This document shows positions 26,849 to 35,902 of a stretch of 64,000 nucleotides of DNA, piece by piece. The notes under the pieces were generated by a model. The model was not told where the DNA came from and did not search any database. It was given only the letters and a program-made list of their open reading frames with translations. Location: NCBI GenBank assembly GCA_963169645.1, contig CAUJCO010000008.1, positions 62,001 through 126,000 of the forward strand. The letters are read 5' to 3'. A program made the translations under genes and the position numbers. The DNA comes from Bacteroidota bacterium (lineage in GTDB: Bacteria > Bacteroidota > Bacteroidia > Chitinophagales > JADIYW01). How positions within the stretch are numbered: the stretch's first letter is position 1; every line of letters starts with the position of its first letter.

Positions 26849-29449
26849 TTATTCGTTTCTAAAAATGATTTCGTCGTTGAAGCTATCGGCAATTACTTTT
26901 TTGTTTTTGTCGATTTTATCTGCCAATATCATTTTTGATAATTGATTGATTAATTCCTTATTGATTAATCGTTTCAATGGTCGAGCACCAAATTGTGGTT
27001 CGTAACCTTCTTTTGCAAAATAATCTACCAACTCGTCTGTAAATTCCAATTCAATTTCCATGTCTTTTAATTGCTTTTTCAAGCTGTTTAATTGAATTTT
27101 TACTACTTCTTTGATATCATCTTGCAACAAAGGTTTAAACATAATTACTTCATCGATTCTATTGAAAAATTCCGGACGCAACACTCGTTTTAATGCATCA
27201 AATACTTGTGCTTTGGAAGTTTCTGTTGCCGTAAAAATATCATTGTCGTTTTCTACATTTTCAAAATTTTGTTGAATCAAATGTGAGCCAATGTTAGATG
27301 TCATAATGATGATGGTATTTTTGAAATCTACAACTCTACCTTTGTTATCAGTTAATCGTCCATCTTCCAACACTTGTAACAATATATTAAAAACATCCGG
27401 ATGTGCTTTTTCAATTTCATCTAATAATACTACTGAGTACGGATGATTGCGTACGGCTTCGGTAAGCTGACCGCCTTCATCGTAACCAACATATCCCGGA
27501 GGCGAACCGATTAAACGTGATACAGCATGTTTTTCCATGTATTCGCTCATGTCGATACGCACCATTGCTTTTTCATCATCAAATAGTAACTCGGCAAGTG
27601 CTTTGGCTAATTCAGTTTTTCCAACACCGGTTGTTCCAATGAATAGGAAAGAACCTAAAGGACGTTTTGGGTCTTGCAAGCCTGCTCTGCTTCTACGAAT
27701 GGCATCGGCAACGGCAACGATAGCTTCATCTTGACCAACTACTCTAGCGTGCAAATAGCTTTCTAAATTCAATAGTTTATCTTTTTCTGTTTGCAACATC
27801 TTAGCTAATGGAATACCGGTCCATTTGGCAACTACTTCTGCAATATCTTCGGCTGTTACTTCTTCTTTCATTAATCGACTGCCTTTTTTCAACGCATCTA
27901 ATTCTTTTTCAAAGTCAATTAATTTTTGTTCTGCTTCTTTTATTTTACCATAGCGTATTTCAGCAACCTTTGCATAGTCACCATTGCGTTCTGCTTTTTC
28001 TGCATCAACTTTTAAATTTTCGATAGATTCTTTTACATTCGATATTCTATCTACGATTGTTTTTTCACTTTGCCATTTGGCTTTCATGGCATTTCGTTTT
28101 TCAGAAAGTTCGGCAATGGTTTCAGACAAGTCGTTTACTTTTATGGTATCATTTTCTCTCTTTAATGCTTCTCGTTCAATTTCCAATTGACGAATTTTTC
28201 TATCTAATTCATCCAATTCTTCCGGAACAGAATCCATTTCTAAACGTAGTTTTGCGGCCGCTTCATCTATTAAGTCGATGGCTTTATCCGGTAAAAATCG
28301 GTTGGTTATATATCTGCTGGAAAGCTCCGTAGCTGCAATGATAGCTTCATCTTTGATAGTTACTTTATGATGTGTTTCATAACGTTCTTTCAGACCTCTT
28401 AAAATGGAAACGGTATCTTCTAAGCTGGGTTCTTGCACCATTACTTTTTGGAAACGACGCTCTAAGGCTTTGTCTTTTTCAAAATATTTTTGATATTCGT
28501 TGAGTGTAGTGGCACCAATAGCACGCAACTCACCACGAGCCAATGCCGGTTTTAAAATATTGGCTGCATCCATTGCACCTTCGCCACCACCGCCGGCACC
28601 TACTAAAGTATGTATCTCATCTATAAACAAAATAATTTGTCCGTCGGAGCTGATTACTTCTTTAATTACTGCTTTTAATCGTTCTTCAAACTCACCTTTG
28701 TATTTTGCACCTGCAATTAATGCACCCATATCTAAAGAATAGATGGTTTTGGATTTTAAGTTTTCCGGTACATCGCCGGAAATGATGCGATGTGCAATGC
28801 CTTCTGCGATGGCCGTTTTTCCAACGCCGGGTTCGCCGACTAAAATCGGATTGTTTTTAGTTCTACGTGATAAGATATGCAATACACGTCGTATTTCTTC
28901 ATCGCGACCAATCACAGGGTCGAGTTTATTGGATTGTGCTAATTCGTTTAAATTTTTTGCGTATTTATCTAACGAATTATACGTGGTGTCGGCACTTGGA
29001 TTGTTGACAGTTTGTCCTTTTCTCAATTCTTTTATAGCTTGTTTTAGGCTTGATTCTGTAATGTTATTGGCTTTTAATAATTTTGATGTTTCATCGTTCG
29101 CACTAAGCAATGCTAAAAGTAAATGTTCAATAGACACGTATTCATCATTTAATTCTTTTAAATACGAATTGGCTTTTAATAAAGTTTGTGCTAATGCCTG
29201 TGATGGATATTTCATCGCATCGCCTGAAACGGTTGCTTGTTTTTTTAATAAAACAGATAAATCATTTTTGATTTTAGCAATATCGGCATGCACTTTTTTA
29301 AATAAGAAAGGTGTTACATCTGCATCGGTTTCAATGATGGCTTGTAATAAATGAAACGTATCTAAAGATGCATGTTTTGCATCGAAAGCAATTTGTTGTG
29401 CTTGAGCAATGGCTTCTTGTGATTTAATGGTATAATTATTTGGATTCAT
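26849..29449 (-). CDS. clpB: Protein disaggregase ClpB
   Basis: 866 residues, the normal ClpB length. Order: N-terminal double Clp-N domain (~1-145), first AAA+ module with Walker [14 protein letters not shown] (~205), the coiled-coil middle domain (~400-520, e.g. [20 protein letters not shown]) that distinguishes ClpB from ClpA/C, and second AAA+ module with [16 protein letters not shown] (~600), [22 protein letters not shown] and the C-terminal GARPLKRLI. With DnaK it rescues aggregated proteins after heat stress. No CIRCE-like heat-shock operator is seen upstream. Its 3' flank carries the palindrome array. Confidence 0.97.
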   Translation of the reverse strand: MNPNNYTIKSQEAIAQAQQIAFDAKHASLDTFHLLQAIIETDADVTPFLFKKVHADIAKIKNDLSVLLKKQATVSGDAMKYPSQALAQTLLKANSYLKELNDEYVSIEHLLLALLSANDETSKLLKANNITESSLKQAIKELRKGQTVNNPSADTTYNSLDKYAKNLNELAQSNKLDPVIGRDEEIRRVLHILSRRTKNNPILVGEPGVGKTAIAEGIAHRIISGDVPENLKSKTIYSLDMGALIAGAKYKGEFEERLKAVIKEVISSDGQIILFIDEIHTLVGAGGGGEGAMDAANILKPALARGELRAIGATTLNEYQKYFEKDKALERRFQKVMVQEPSLEDTVSILRGLKERYETHHKVTIKDEAIIAATELSSRYITNRFLPDKAIDLIDEAAAKLRLEMDSVPEELDELDRKIRQLEIEREALKRENDTIKVNDLSETIAELSEKRNAMKAKWQSEKTIVDRISNVKESIENLKVDAEKAERNGDYAKVAEIRYGKIKEAEQKLIDFEKELDALKKGSRLMKEEVTAEDIAEVVAKWTGIPLAKMLQTEKDKLLNLESYLHARVVGQDEAIVAVADAIRRSRAGLQDPKRPLGSFLFIGTTGVGKTELAKALAELLFDDEKAMVRIDMSEYMEKHAVSRLIGSPPGYVGYDEGGQLTEAVRNHPYSVVLLDEIEKAHPDVFNILLQVLEDGRLTDNKGRVVDFKNTIIIMTSNIGSHLIQQNFENVENDNDIFTATETSKAQVFDALKRVLRPEFFNRIDEVIMFKPLLQDDIKEVVKIQLNSLKKQLKDMEIELEFTDELVDYFAKEGYEPQFGARPLKRLINKELINQLSKMILADKIDKNKKVIADSFNDEIIFRNE

Positions 29450-29622
29450 ATCTTGTATTTTTTTCTGTTAGTATATAAATGAAATCTAAACTTGTTTGTA
29501 GAATCGAATTTCAATTTATACTAAAACATCAAAAATTATGCAAGATGACAAAAGGATATTTTTATTTCTATAAATAAGAAATATTGTCAGAATGAATACG
29601 AGAAATCAGTAATATTTTCCGA

Positions 29623-29988
29623 TTATTTATCGTCCACGATGAACTTTTCGACAGTAGCTGATATAAAAGAGAAAGCTAAACTGAAAATAAGTGCTGCTAC
29701 CCAACCACCAACTTGGAATCCATCTAATAAATTATCGGCTAAAACTACCATGGCAGCACTGATAACTAAAGAGAATAAACCCAACGTAAGGCAAGTAATT
29801 GGTAAGGAGAAAAAGCTTAAAATGGGTTTCAAGAAAGTATTTAAGATTGATAATACTAAGGCTACTTTTACGGCATCTAAAGGTGTGTTTACAATAGGAT
29901 TGCTAAAGCCATTCCAAATGGTTGGCAAGATGTATGATAGTGCAATTACAGTTGCAACTTTTATAAGGAAACGAATGATTATTTTCAT
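29623..29988 (-). CDS. Four-helix phage-holin-family (PF04020-type) membrane protein
   Basis: The start is set at ATG 29988 (MKIIIRFLIKVATVIALSY), giving 121 residues; the frame runs further upstream but those residues look non-coding. Four hydrophobic helices with KVALVLSILNTFLKPILSFFSLPIT and LTLGLFSLVISAAMVVLADNLL match the small 'mycobacterial-type 4 TMS phage holin' family, which is common on bacterial chromosomes outside prophages. No phage genes surround it, so a lytic role is not implied. Confidence 0.78.
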   Translation of the reverse strand: MKIIIRFLIKVATVIALSYILPTIWNGFSNPIVNTPLDAVKVALVLSILNTFLKPILSFFSLPITCLTLGLFSLVISAAMVVLADNLLDGFQVGGWVAALIFSLAFSFISATVEKFIVDDK

Positions 29989-30103
29989 TGTAGATAGTTT
30001 TGTAACGTGAAAGTAATAATAATATGTCAGTTTAAAAAATGAATATATTAACGGATGAAAAACTAAAAAATAGCAAGTTATAATTTCTATCTGATTTTTA
30101 CCT

Positions 30104-30856
30104 TTATTTTTCGAGCAGATACACCCAATCGTGTCGTATACATTTGTATTGATTTTTTTCAAAGGCTCTTGCTGAAAATAAATTTAATAATCTTGTAGAG
30201 CAATATAATCTTTCTATTCCTTTGTTTTGTATGAATGATTTTAAAGATTGGACAATCTTAAATTGATTACCTTTATTTCTCTCATCTTTTGATACACCAA
30301 TATAATATATATATGCGGCTGTACTTTTTTCTCCTTCATGTTTTAAATCAAGGATTGAACAACCGATTAACTTTTTATTTGTATTATAGAAATAAATGGC
30401 ACATTTATCATCTGATTGCCCAGTATAGAAATCATTAAAATAGGCAGCTAATGCTTTGAGTTGTTTTTCTTTTGGGATGATATTTAATATAGTAGATGAT
30501 GTGTAATTTCCAAATGGTATATCTTCATACGTATCTAACACGAATTGCCCTAAGTTGCTATTGTTTTTATTGTCTGCTATCTCAATAATTAAATCTTCTT
30601 GTGTTTTTGATAATGATGATAAATGCTCACTACTATATACTCGTAGAATTTCTAATAGATGCGCATTGGTAGTTAAACTTATTAATTTATCCAATTGAAT
30701 TCCATTAGGATTTTTAATTTTTACTCGAATAAATTTATAAGGTGATGTATTTATTTCTTGTTTTAACTCTTCCCAATCGTTAAAATTTTCGTCTAAATTT
30801 AGTCGCCCAAATGGAACGTTGAAAATATTACTTTCTTGTTTCGAATATTCTATCAT
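30104..30856 (-). CDS. GNAT-fold N-acetyltransferase
   Basis: 250 residues. The C-terminal half (~140-245) has a GNAT pattern: YYIGVSKDERNKGNQFKIVQSL is the acetyl-CoA pyrophosphate-binding loop (R/Q-x-x-G-x-G/A variant), then RLYCSTRLLNLFSARAFEKNQY. The N-terminal half has little recognisable sequence, as in WecD-type sugar N-acetyltransferases, and the divergent glycosyltransferase 22 bp away points to glycan or nucleotide-sugar modification. That link is inference. Codon and base use are like the neighbours. Confidence 0.7.
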   Translation of the reverse strand: MIEYSKQESNIFNVPFGRLNLDENFNDWEELKQEINTSPYKFIRVKIKNPNGIQLDKLISLTTNAHLLEILRVYSSEHLSSLSKTQEDLIIEIADNKNNSNLGQFVLDTYEDIPFGNYTSSTILNIIPKEKQLKALAAYFNDFYTGQSDDKCAIYFYNTNKKLIGCSILDLKHEGEKSTAAYIYYIGVSKDERNKGNQFKIVQSLKSFIQNKGIERLYCSTRLLNLFSARAFEKNQYKCIRHDWVYLLEK

Positions 30857-30878
30857 ATATTTATGCCATTAAAAATTT

Positions 30879-31721
30879 ATGGATTTTTCGGTTGTAATTC
30901 CACTCTATTATTATGCAAACAATACGGCAACGCATTTGGCTGATATCAGCAAAGCCTTGGCGAGCAAATATAAAGATTTTGAAATTATTTTTGTTATTGA
31001 TAATAGTCAAATCAGTAAAGAGATTGCACATTTAATAGACATTCAAAAGCAATTGAACGAAGTTAAAATTGTTCAGTTAAATAAGAATTATGGTCAACAT
31101 TTTGCAACACTCTGTGGCTTTTATCTGGCAAAAGGAAAATATATTTTATCGGTAGATGAAGATATGTCGCACTATATTGTTGATGTTTGTAAGAATTCAA
31201 ATTTCGAACAGGCTGATATTTATTTTTATTTCTATGATAAAGATAAAATGTATCAATCTACCATTCGAAAAACATTAAGTAATGTATATAAGAATATGCT
31301 TAATTACACAATGTCACTGAAGCCAAGCTCTACTTTTCGCATTATTAAAGCTGATTTAAGAGATAAGATTTTAAATAGCAAGCATATTTTTTGGAATATT
31401 GATATTATGTTATTTAAGCACACCGAAAATATTAATGGTGAATTGATAGAAGGATTTAATGTTACGGATCAACATTCATCTTACAATTACAAGAAGTTAT
31501 TTCAAATGGCTTTTGAAATTATCTATGAACATAATACCGTATTGATGAACCTTCTATTGGCATTTTTTCCTACCATACTATATTATTGGTTATTTCAAGA
31601 TACACTGCGTAACATCGGTGTGTATGTTATCTTTACACTAGCGATTACGGCCTTTTTTAATTTATTAAAGTTTTTTACGCCAAGCACCGCTTCTAAAATA
31701 GAAGCAGCATTGAAAAAATAA
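30879..31721 (+). CDS. Family 2 glycosyltransferase with C-terminal membrane segments
   Basis: 280 residues: GT-A domain (~1-210) then two hydrophobic helices (~220-262). FSVVIPLYYYANNTATHLADI is the GT2 start; VQLNKNYGQHFATLCGFYLAKG and YILSVDEDMSH (metal-binding D-x-D position) follow. The usual first acidic motif (DDGS) is replaced by IDNSQIS, so binding of the sugar nucleotide may differ. The domain order resembles polyprenyl-phosphate-type glycosyltransferases (DPM1/GtrB-like) that transfer a sugar to a lipid carrier. It faces the GNAT gene head-on in the upstream direction with 22 bp between the starts. Confidence 0.78.
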   Translation: MDFSVVIPLYYYANNTATHLADISKALASKYKDFEIIFVIDNSQISKEIAHLIDIQKQLNEVKIVQLNKNYGQHFATLCGFYLAKGKYILSVDEDMSHYIVDVCKNSNFEQADIYFYFYDKDKMYQSTIRKTLSNVYKNMLNYTMSLKPSSTFRIIKADLRDKILNSKHIFWNIDIMLFKHTENINGELIEGFNVTDQHSSYNYKKLFQMAFEIIYEHNTVLMNLLLAFFPTILYYWLFQDTLRNIGVYVIFTLAITAFFNLLKFFTPSTASKIEAALKK

Positions 31722-31744
31722 AACTACCATTTCTGCTTATGGAA

Positions 31745-33670
31745 TTATTTAATAAGTACGCTATAATACTTAGCTTTTTCTGCATTACCTTTCTGTTTGT
31801 AAAAGTCACTTATTTGAGCAATTAAGCCAGATTCTTTATATCCTAATTGTACCGCTTTTTCAAGATATACAATCGCACTATCATCTTTTAAATTAGTAGA
31901 ATAATAGATTCCCATATTGAGGTATGGATACGGTAAATTGGGATATAATTGAATAAACTCGTTGTTTATCTTAAAGGCTGTGTCCATTTCATTTACATAG
32001 GTTGCGCATTGCCCGTAATAAAATAAAGTTAATGAATCAGTAGGTGTAAGTTGATGTGTGCGTTGAAAATATTTATAGCTATTCTTGAAATCTCTTGTGT
32101 CAAAAAGTAATTTAGCTAATTCAAAATTAGCATGTCTATATAAAGAATCAATAGTGACGGCATACCTGAAATATAATTTTGCACTATCCATATTTTGTAA
32201 ATTATATCTGTAAGTACTGCCTATTTTAAAATATATTTCAGGATATTCTGGTGCCAATTCCATGCATCTGTTATAATAAATAAGGGCTTCGTTTCCATAC
32301 ATTTCTGCCTCTTCTTTACTCGATGCTTTTTTACTATAATCTTTTAAGATATTGGCATAAATATAATTTCCAATTACAGAATTTTCCATAGTTGTTATGT
32401 CGTGTGACAATAAACTCAATTCATCTTTCCAATAAAAATTACGTTGTATTGTTGAATAAGAGAATATCAGCATGATGCCTGAAAATAAAATAGCCGATTT
32501 TTTATTTAGGATAAGATTGTTACGTTTTATATTTCGATGTAATATTTTGGGTTGCATTAGTATGCTTAATAGAATTACAATAAACCATAAACTACTTAAA
32601 AATAATGCTCTTTCAGAAAATAATCCGGTATATAGTATTGGGTAATTCACATACAATGCAATTGAAATAAAATAACAAACTATAAATAATCCTATTATTT
32701 CTTTTTTGAAAAATTTATACAATCCATAAGCCAATAACCCAACATGAAAAAGGAAGGATAATAATGGAATAATTGCATTTATCCCAATTACCGGAAACAT
32801 ATTATAGCCATAATAAAATCGAAGCGGATAAGGAATCAATAGCATCTTAATGTGGTACGCAAGTACATTGAAAATTGTTCCGATAAATAAGTTAATATCT
32901 TTTGTTAATACAAGAGGATTTTCATAAACACTTATTTGCCGATTATAGTCAGCATAAATGTCAAAAAATGCAATAAACGTAATGCTTAAAGCGAGCAGAA
33001 TAAATACATAATTGAGGTAATTTTTTTTGTTGTTATTGCTAAAAATAAAAAGCGCAATTAATAGGAAAACATAAACCAATTCATTTATTTTACTCAATAA
33101 ACCAATAGTTAGAAACACTAAACTTAGAATTAGATTTCTAAATTTATTGGGCGATTCTTCAAACACTTTTGTTCCGTGTTTTAAAAAAAGTAATCCAAAT
33201 AGCATCACTAAAAGTTCATCTCTGTTTTTTAAGGAGGCCACTACCTCTGTGTGTATCGGATGAACTGCATATAATATGGTTACTAAAAATGGAAGTAAAT
33301 AATGTAGGGTGTCTAATTTAAAAACACGCTTTAATGTTTGGAATAATACTATTAAAAGTAGAGCATATAGCAATACATTGATAAAGTGACTAACGTGTGG
33401 ATTCGCACCAAAAAATTGATATTCGATGGCGAACGTACTTACGGATACCGGACGTTTGTCTAAAGTAACGTCTTTAGATTGAAAGTAGTTGCTCTTAAAA
33501 ATATCATCAATTCCGGCTAATCCATTTTGCACATATGAGTTTTCTGTTACAATTAATCTGTCATCCAAACTATATTCATTAAAAATGGTGTTTCCATATA
33601 AAACGAATGCAAGCAATATCAGGATAAAATAAAACCACTTTTCAAAATTTGGACGTTGAGTAATTGACAT
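31745..33670 (-). CDS. TMTC-like multi-pass membrane protein with C-terminal TPR repeats
   Basis: 641 residues. The first ~390 contain about ten membrane helices; the external loop motif FNEYSLDDRLIVTENSYVQNG and HPIHTEVVASLKNRDELL match the GT-C-like TMTC family (protein O-mannosyltransferase-like). The C-terminal ~200 residues hold TPR repeats (ALIYYNRCMELAPEYPEIYF, DSLTLFYYGQCATYVNEMD). Bacterial members are common in this phylum and are suspected glycosyltransferases; activity is inferred only. A -7 box lies 19 bp before the ATG. Confidence 0.78.
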   Translation of the reverse strand: MSITQRPNFEKWFYFILILLAFVLYGNTIFNEYSLDDRLIVTENSYVQNGLAGIDDIFKSNYFQSKDVTLDKRPVSVSTFAIEYQFFGANPHVSHFINVLLYALLLIVLFQTLKRVFKLDTLHYLLPFLVTILYAVHPIHTEVVASLKNRDELLVMLFGLLFLKHGTKVFEESPNKFRNLILSLVFLTIGLLSKINELVYVFLLIALFIFSNNNKKNYLNYVFILLALSITFIAFFDIYADYNRQISVYENPLVLTKDINLFIGTIFNVLAYHIKMLLIPYPLRFYYGYNMFPVIGINAIIPLLSFLFHVGLLAYGLYKFFKKEIIGLFIVCYFISIALYVNYPILYTGLFSERALFLSSLWFIVILLSILMQPKILHRNIKRNNLILNKKSAILFSGIMLIFSYSTIQRNFYWKDELSLLSHDITTMENSVIGNYIYANILKDYSKKASSKEEAEMYGNEALIYYNRCMELAPEYPEIYFKIGSTYRYNLQNMDSAKLYFRYAVTIDSLYRHANFELAKLLFDTRDFKNSYKYFQRTHQLTPTDSLTLFYYGQCATYVNEMDTAFKINNEFIQLYPNLPYPYLNMGIYYSTNLKDDSAIVYLEKAVQLGYKESGLIAQISDFYKQKGNAEKAKYYSVLIK

Positions 33671-33688
33671 AGTTTTCTTGATTTAAAA

Positions 33689-33696
33689 CAAATATA
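33689..33696 (-). promoter_or_regulatory. -7 promoter box of the TMTC-like gene
   Basis: Minus strand TATATTTG, exact TAnnTTTG, 18 bases before ATG 33670. Confidence 0.45.
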
Positions 33697-33769
33697 CATT
33701 TTTAAGGGAAATGATTATAACGAATATCTAACTACTATTTTCTATATTGTGTTAGTTTAATTCGATATT

Positions 33770-34258
33770 ATGGACGTTAAAAACAGAGAAGATTATAAGA
33801 AAATGGCACTTTCACCATTTTTCAAAGCAGGCATGTTAACGGTGATGCCAATGGGCACCATTGCAGGTCTTAAAATTATAGAACTCAATGATCAACAATG
33901 CAAAGTAACCGTGCCTTATAAATATGTCAATAAAAATCCGTTTAACACTACCTACTGGGCTGTGTTAGGCATGGCGGCTGAAATGGCAAGTGGTGCAATG
34001 GTGCAAATGTACACGCATAAAACCAAACCTTCTGTTTCTATGTTTGTTACCGGTTGCAAAGCCAAGTTTATAAAAAGAGCCGTTGGTTTAACTACTTTCA
34101 TTTGTGATGAAGGACATATTATTGCGGATAAAGTTCAAAAAGCAATACAAACCAAAGAACCGCAAACAATCATTAACAACATAAAAGGGTTTGATGAACA
34201 AAATAACCTACTTGTAGAGTTTGAATTTGAGTGGAGTATCAAAGCAAGAAGTAAATAA
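33770..34258 (+). CDS. DUF4442 hotdog-fold thioesterase-like protein
   Basis: 162 residues with the hotdog-fold plan of DUF4442: MPMGTIAGLKIIELNDQQCKVTVPYKYVNKNPF, the central helix TYWAVLGMAAEMASGAMV, and GCKAKFIKRAVG on the far strand. Relatives include acyl-CoA thioesterases of the PaaI group, but DUF4442 members have no firmly assigned substrate. Its stop codon is followed at once by the hairpin that serves as terminator of the opposing tRNA gene. Confidence 0.8.
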   Translation: MDVKNREDYKKMALSPFFKAGMLTVMPMGTIAGLKIIELNDQQCKVTVPYKYVNKNPFNTTYWAVLGMAAEMASGAMVQMYTHKTKPSVSMFVTGCKAKFIKRAVGLTTFICDEGHIIADKVQKAIQTKEPQTIINNIKGFDEQNNLLVEFEFEWSIKARSK

Positions 34259-34281
34259 AAAAAGCCACCTAAACGGTGGCT
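34257..34281 (-). terminator. Intrinsic terminator of tRNA-Arg
   Basis: Stem AGCCACC (34263-34269) with GGTGGCT (34275-34281), loop TAAAC; on the minus strand it is followed by a T run. It starts four bases past the tRNA 3' end. Confidence 0.85.
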
Positions 34282-34284
34282 CTG

Positions 34285-34357
34285 TGATCGCGGCACGAAT
34301 CGAACGTGCGACCGACTGCTTAGAAGGCAGTTGCTCTATCCCCTGAGCTACGCGACC
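34285..34357 (-). tRNA. tRNA-Arg (anticodon TCT)
   Basis: 73 nt cloverleaf on the minus strand. Acceptor stem GGTCGCG pairs with CGCGATC (one G-T pair), discriminator A. The anticodon stem ACTGC/GCAGT encloses the loop CTTCTAA, so the anticodon is TCT (codon AGA). The T-arm has GTTCGAT. CCA is not encoded. It has a full promoter and its own terminator. Confidence 0.96.
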
Positions 34358-34401
34358 ATCCTAATCACAAAATAATGTGACGGTTATTTTGCAATGGAGT
34401 G

Positions 34402-34433
34402 CAAAGATAGCTTCTTATTGATTAATTTTCAAA
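34402..34433 (-). promoter_or_regulatory. Complete promoter of tRNA-Arg
   Basis: On the minus strand TTTG (34433-34430), a 20-bp spacer, then TATCTTTG (34409-34402). The -7 box ends 44 bases before the tRNA 5' end. This is the clearest consensus promoter in the window. Confidence 0.8.
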
Positions 34434-34557
34434 AAAAAATTCTTTAAATAATTATGTTGAATTTCCGATATTCTTTTTTTGTAAGTCAATGATATTCCAT
34501 ATAAAGAATAAACGGTATCTTTTCAACCTCATTTATAAACATATATAGCTATTTTTT

Positions 34558-35241
34558 ATGTATACGGATAACATCCAAATGGAAGAAAGTTGGAAACAAG
34601 TTCTGCAAGCCGAGTTTGAAAAACCTTATTTTGATGACTTGCGTACATTTTTGTATAATGAGAAAAAACAAGGTAAAACAATCTATCCGCCGGGTTCGCA
34701 GATATTTAATGCTTTCAATTCCACAGCTTTCGCCGATGTGCGCATTGTAATTCTTGGGCAAGACCCATATCATGTAGCAGGTCAAGCTCATGGCTTGTGC
34801 TTTTCTGTCCAACAGGGAATTAAACCACCACCCAGCTTGGTAAATATTTTTAAAGAGCTAAAAAATTCCATCCCAAATTTCCAAATTCCGACACATGGAT
34901 GTTTACAAAATTGGACAACACAAGGTGTATTCTTGTTGAATGCTATTCTTACGGTGGAAGCTAACCAACCGGCATCTCATCAAAAAAAAGGTTGGGAAAT
35001 TTTTACAAATGCCGTAATACAAACCATATCTAAAGAAAAAACAGGTGTCATCTTTTTACTTTGGGGAAATTTTGCTCAGCAAAAAGCCGCATTAATTGAT
35101 ACAGAGAAACATATCATCCTTAAAGCTCCACATCCTTCTCCATTTTCGGCACATTCCGGTTTCTTTGGTTGCAACCATTTTTTTCAAGTAAATGAAATTC
35201 TTAAGGCAAGAGGTGAGGAGCCAATACAGTGGCAAGTGTAA
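34558..35241 (+). CDS. ung: Uracil-DNA glycosylase
   Basis: 227 residues, family 1 UDG. The catalytic aspartate is in VILGQDPYHVAGQAHGLCFS, the uracil-binding region is PPPSLVNIFKEL, and the C-terminal motif is HPSPFSAHSGFFGCNHF with the catalytic histidine. It removes uracil from DNA to start base-excision repair. An alternative start, ATG 34579 (MEESWKQ), would drop seven residues. Two overlapping hairpins follow the stop and probably end the transcript before pyrR. Confidence 0.96.
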   Translation: MYTDNIQMEESWKQVLQAEFEKPYFDDLRTFLYNEKKQGKTIYPPGSQIFNAFNSTAFADVRIVILGQDPYHVAGQAHGLCFSVQQGIKPPPSLVNIFKELKNSIPNFQIPTHGCLQNWTTQGVFLLNAILTVEANQPASHQKKGWEIFTNAVIQTISKEKTGVIFLLWGNFAQQKAALIDTEKHIILKAPHPSPFSAHSGFFGCNHFFQVNEILKARGEEPIQWQV

Positions 35242-35263
35242 GATTTTATTTTTATGTAGATAA

Positions 35264-35301
35264 AATCAGATTAATTTAAACATCTGATTGCATATTTTTT
35301 T
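35264..35301 (+). terminator. Probable ung terminator with an overlapping alternative hairpin
   Basis: Stem AATCAGAT (35264-35271) with ATCTGATT (35282-35289), followed by T7 (35295-35301). A competing stem, GATTTTAT (35242-35249) with ATAAAATC (35260-35267), shares the AATC segment, so only one can form at a time. Confidence 0.5.
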
Positions 35302-35302
35302 G

Positions 35303-35310
35303 TATTTTTG
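35303..35310 (+). promoter_or_regulatory. -7 promoter box of pyrR
   Basis: TATTTTTG, exact TAnnTTTG, five bases before ATG 35316; predicts a leaderless pyrR-pyrB mRNA. No good -33 TTTG. Confidence 0.5.
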
Positions 35311-35315
35311 TGCCA

Positions 35316-35858
35316 ATGTCAGATGCTATCATTTTAAATGGCAAACAAATTCAACTGACCATAGAGCGGTTAAGCAGAGAAGTTATAGAATCCATTAATT
35401 TTGAAAATACTGTTTTAATTGGTGTGCAACCAAGAGGTGTATTATTGGCAGAACGTATCCATCAACGCATTAAAGAACTAACCCAAATTAACATTCCTTT
35501 CGGTAAAATTGATACCACCTTTCATAGAGATGATTTCCGAAGAGGAAAATCACTGAATGCAAAAGTAACAGAAATCGATTTTCACATAGAGGAAAAAAAT
35601 GTGATTTTGGTAGATGATGTTTTATTTACCGGCAGAACAATCCGAGCAGCCATGGATGCATTGCTTTCTTTTGGTCGCCCTTTAAAAATAGAATTATTAG
35701 TATTGATAGATAGACGATTTAATAGAGAATTACCTATTCAACCAGATTTTGTGGGAAGAGTAGTAGATACGATAGAAAAAGTAGATGTGGAAGTGCATTG
35801 GGCTATCAATACTACGGATGCAGATGAAGTAGTGTTTGTGAAAAGTAATAATGGCTAA
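35316..35858 (+). CDS. pyrR: PyrR-type uracil phosphoribosyltransferase / pyrimidine regulator
   Basis: 180 residues from ATG 35316 (MSDAIILNGKQIQ); a GTG two codons earlier belongs to the promoter box. The PRTase fold is shown by LIGVQPRGVLLAERI and the PRPP-binding motif VILVDDVLFTGRTIRAAMDAL. FHRDDFRRG and GRVVDTI are typical of PyrR, which in Gram-positives binds pyr mRNA and also has weak UPRTase activity. Here it is followed by pyrB after 44 bp, supporting a role in pyrimidine control or salvage. Confidence 0.9.
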   Translation: MSDAIILNGKQIQLTIERLSREVIESINFENTVLIGVQPRGVLLAERIHQRIKELTQINIPFGKIDTTFHRDDFRRGKSLNAKVTEIDFHIEEKNVILVDDVLFTGRTIRAAMDALLSFGRPLKIELLVLIDRRFNRELPIQPDFVGRVVDTIEKVDVEVHWAINTTDADEVVFVKSNNG

Positions 35859-35902
35859 AAATGTTACACTAAAAAATAGATACATTAATAGAAGTTAAAG
35901 AT

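Noticed and set aside
26485-26862. Open frames of 125 (plus) and 93 (minus) residues in the palindrome array
   Set aside because: They exist because the 24-bp hairpins contain no stops and are a multiple of three long. The residues simply repeat the palindromes, there is no start context and no homology I recognise.
29623-29988. Prophage remnant signalled by the holin-family gene
   Set aside because: No integrase, terminase, capsid or tail genes lie nearby, and this holin-like family is common outside prophages.
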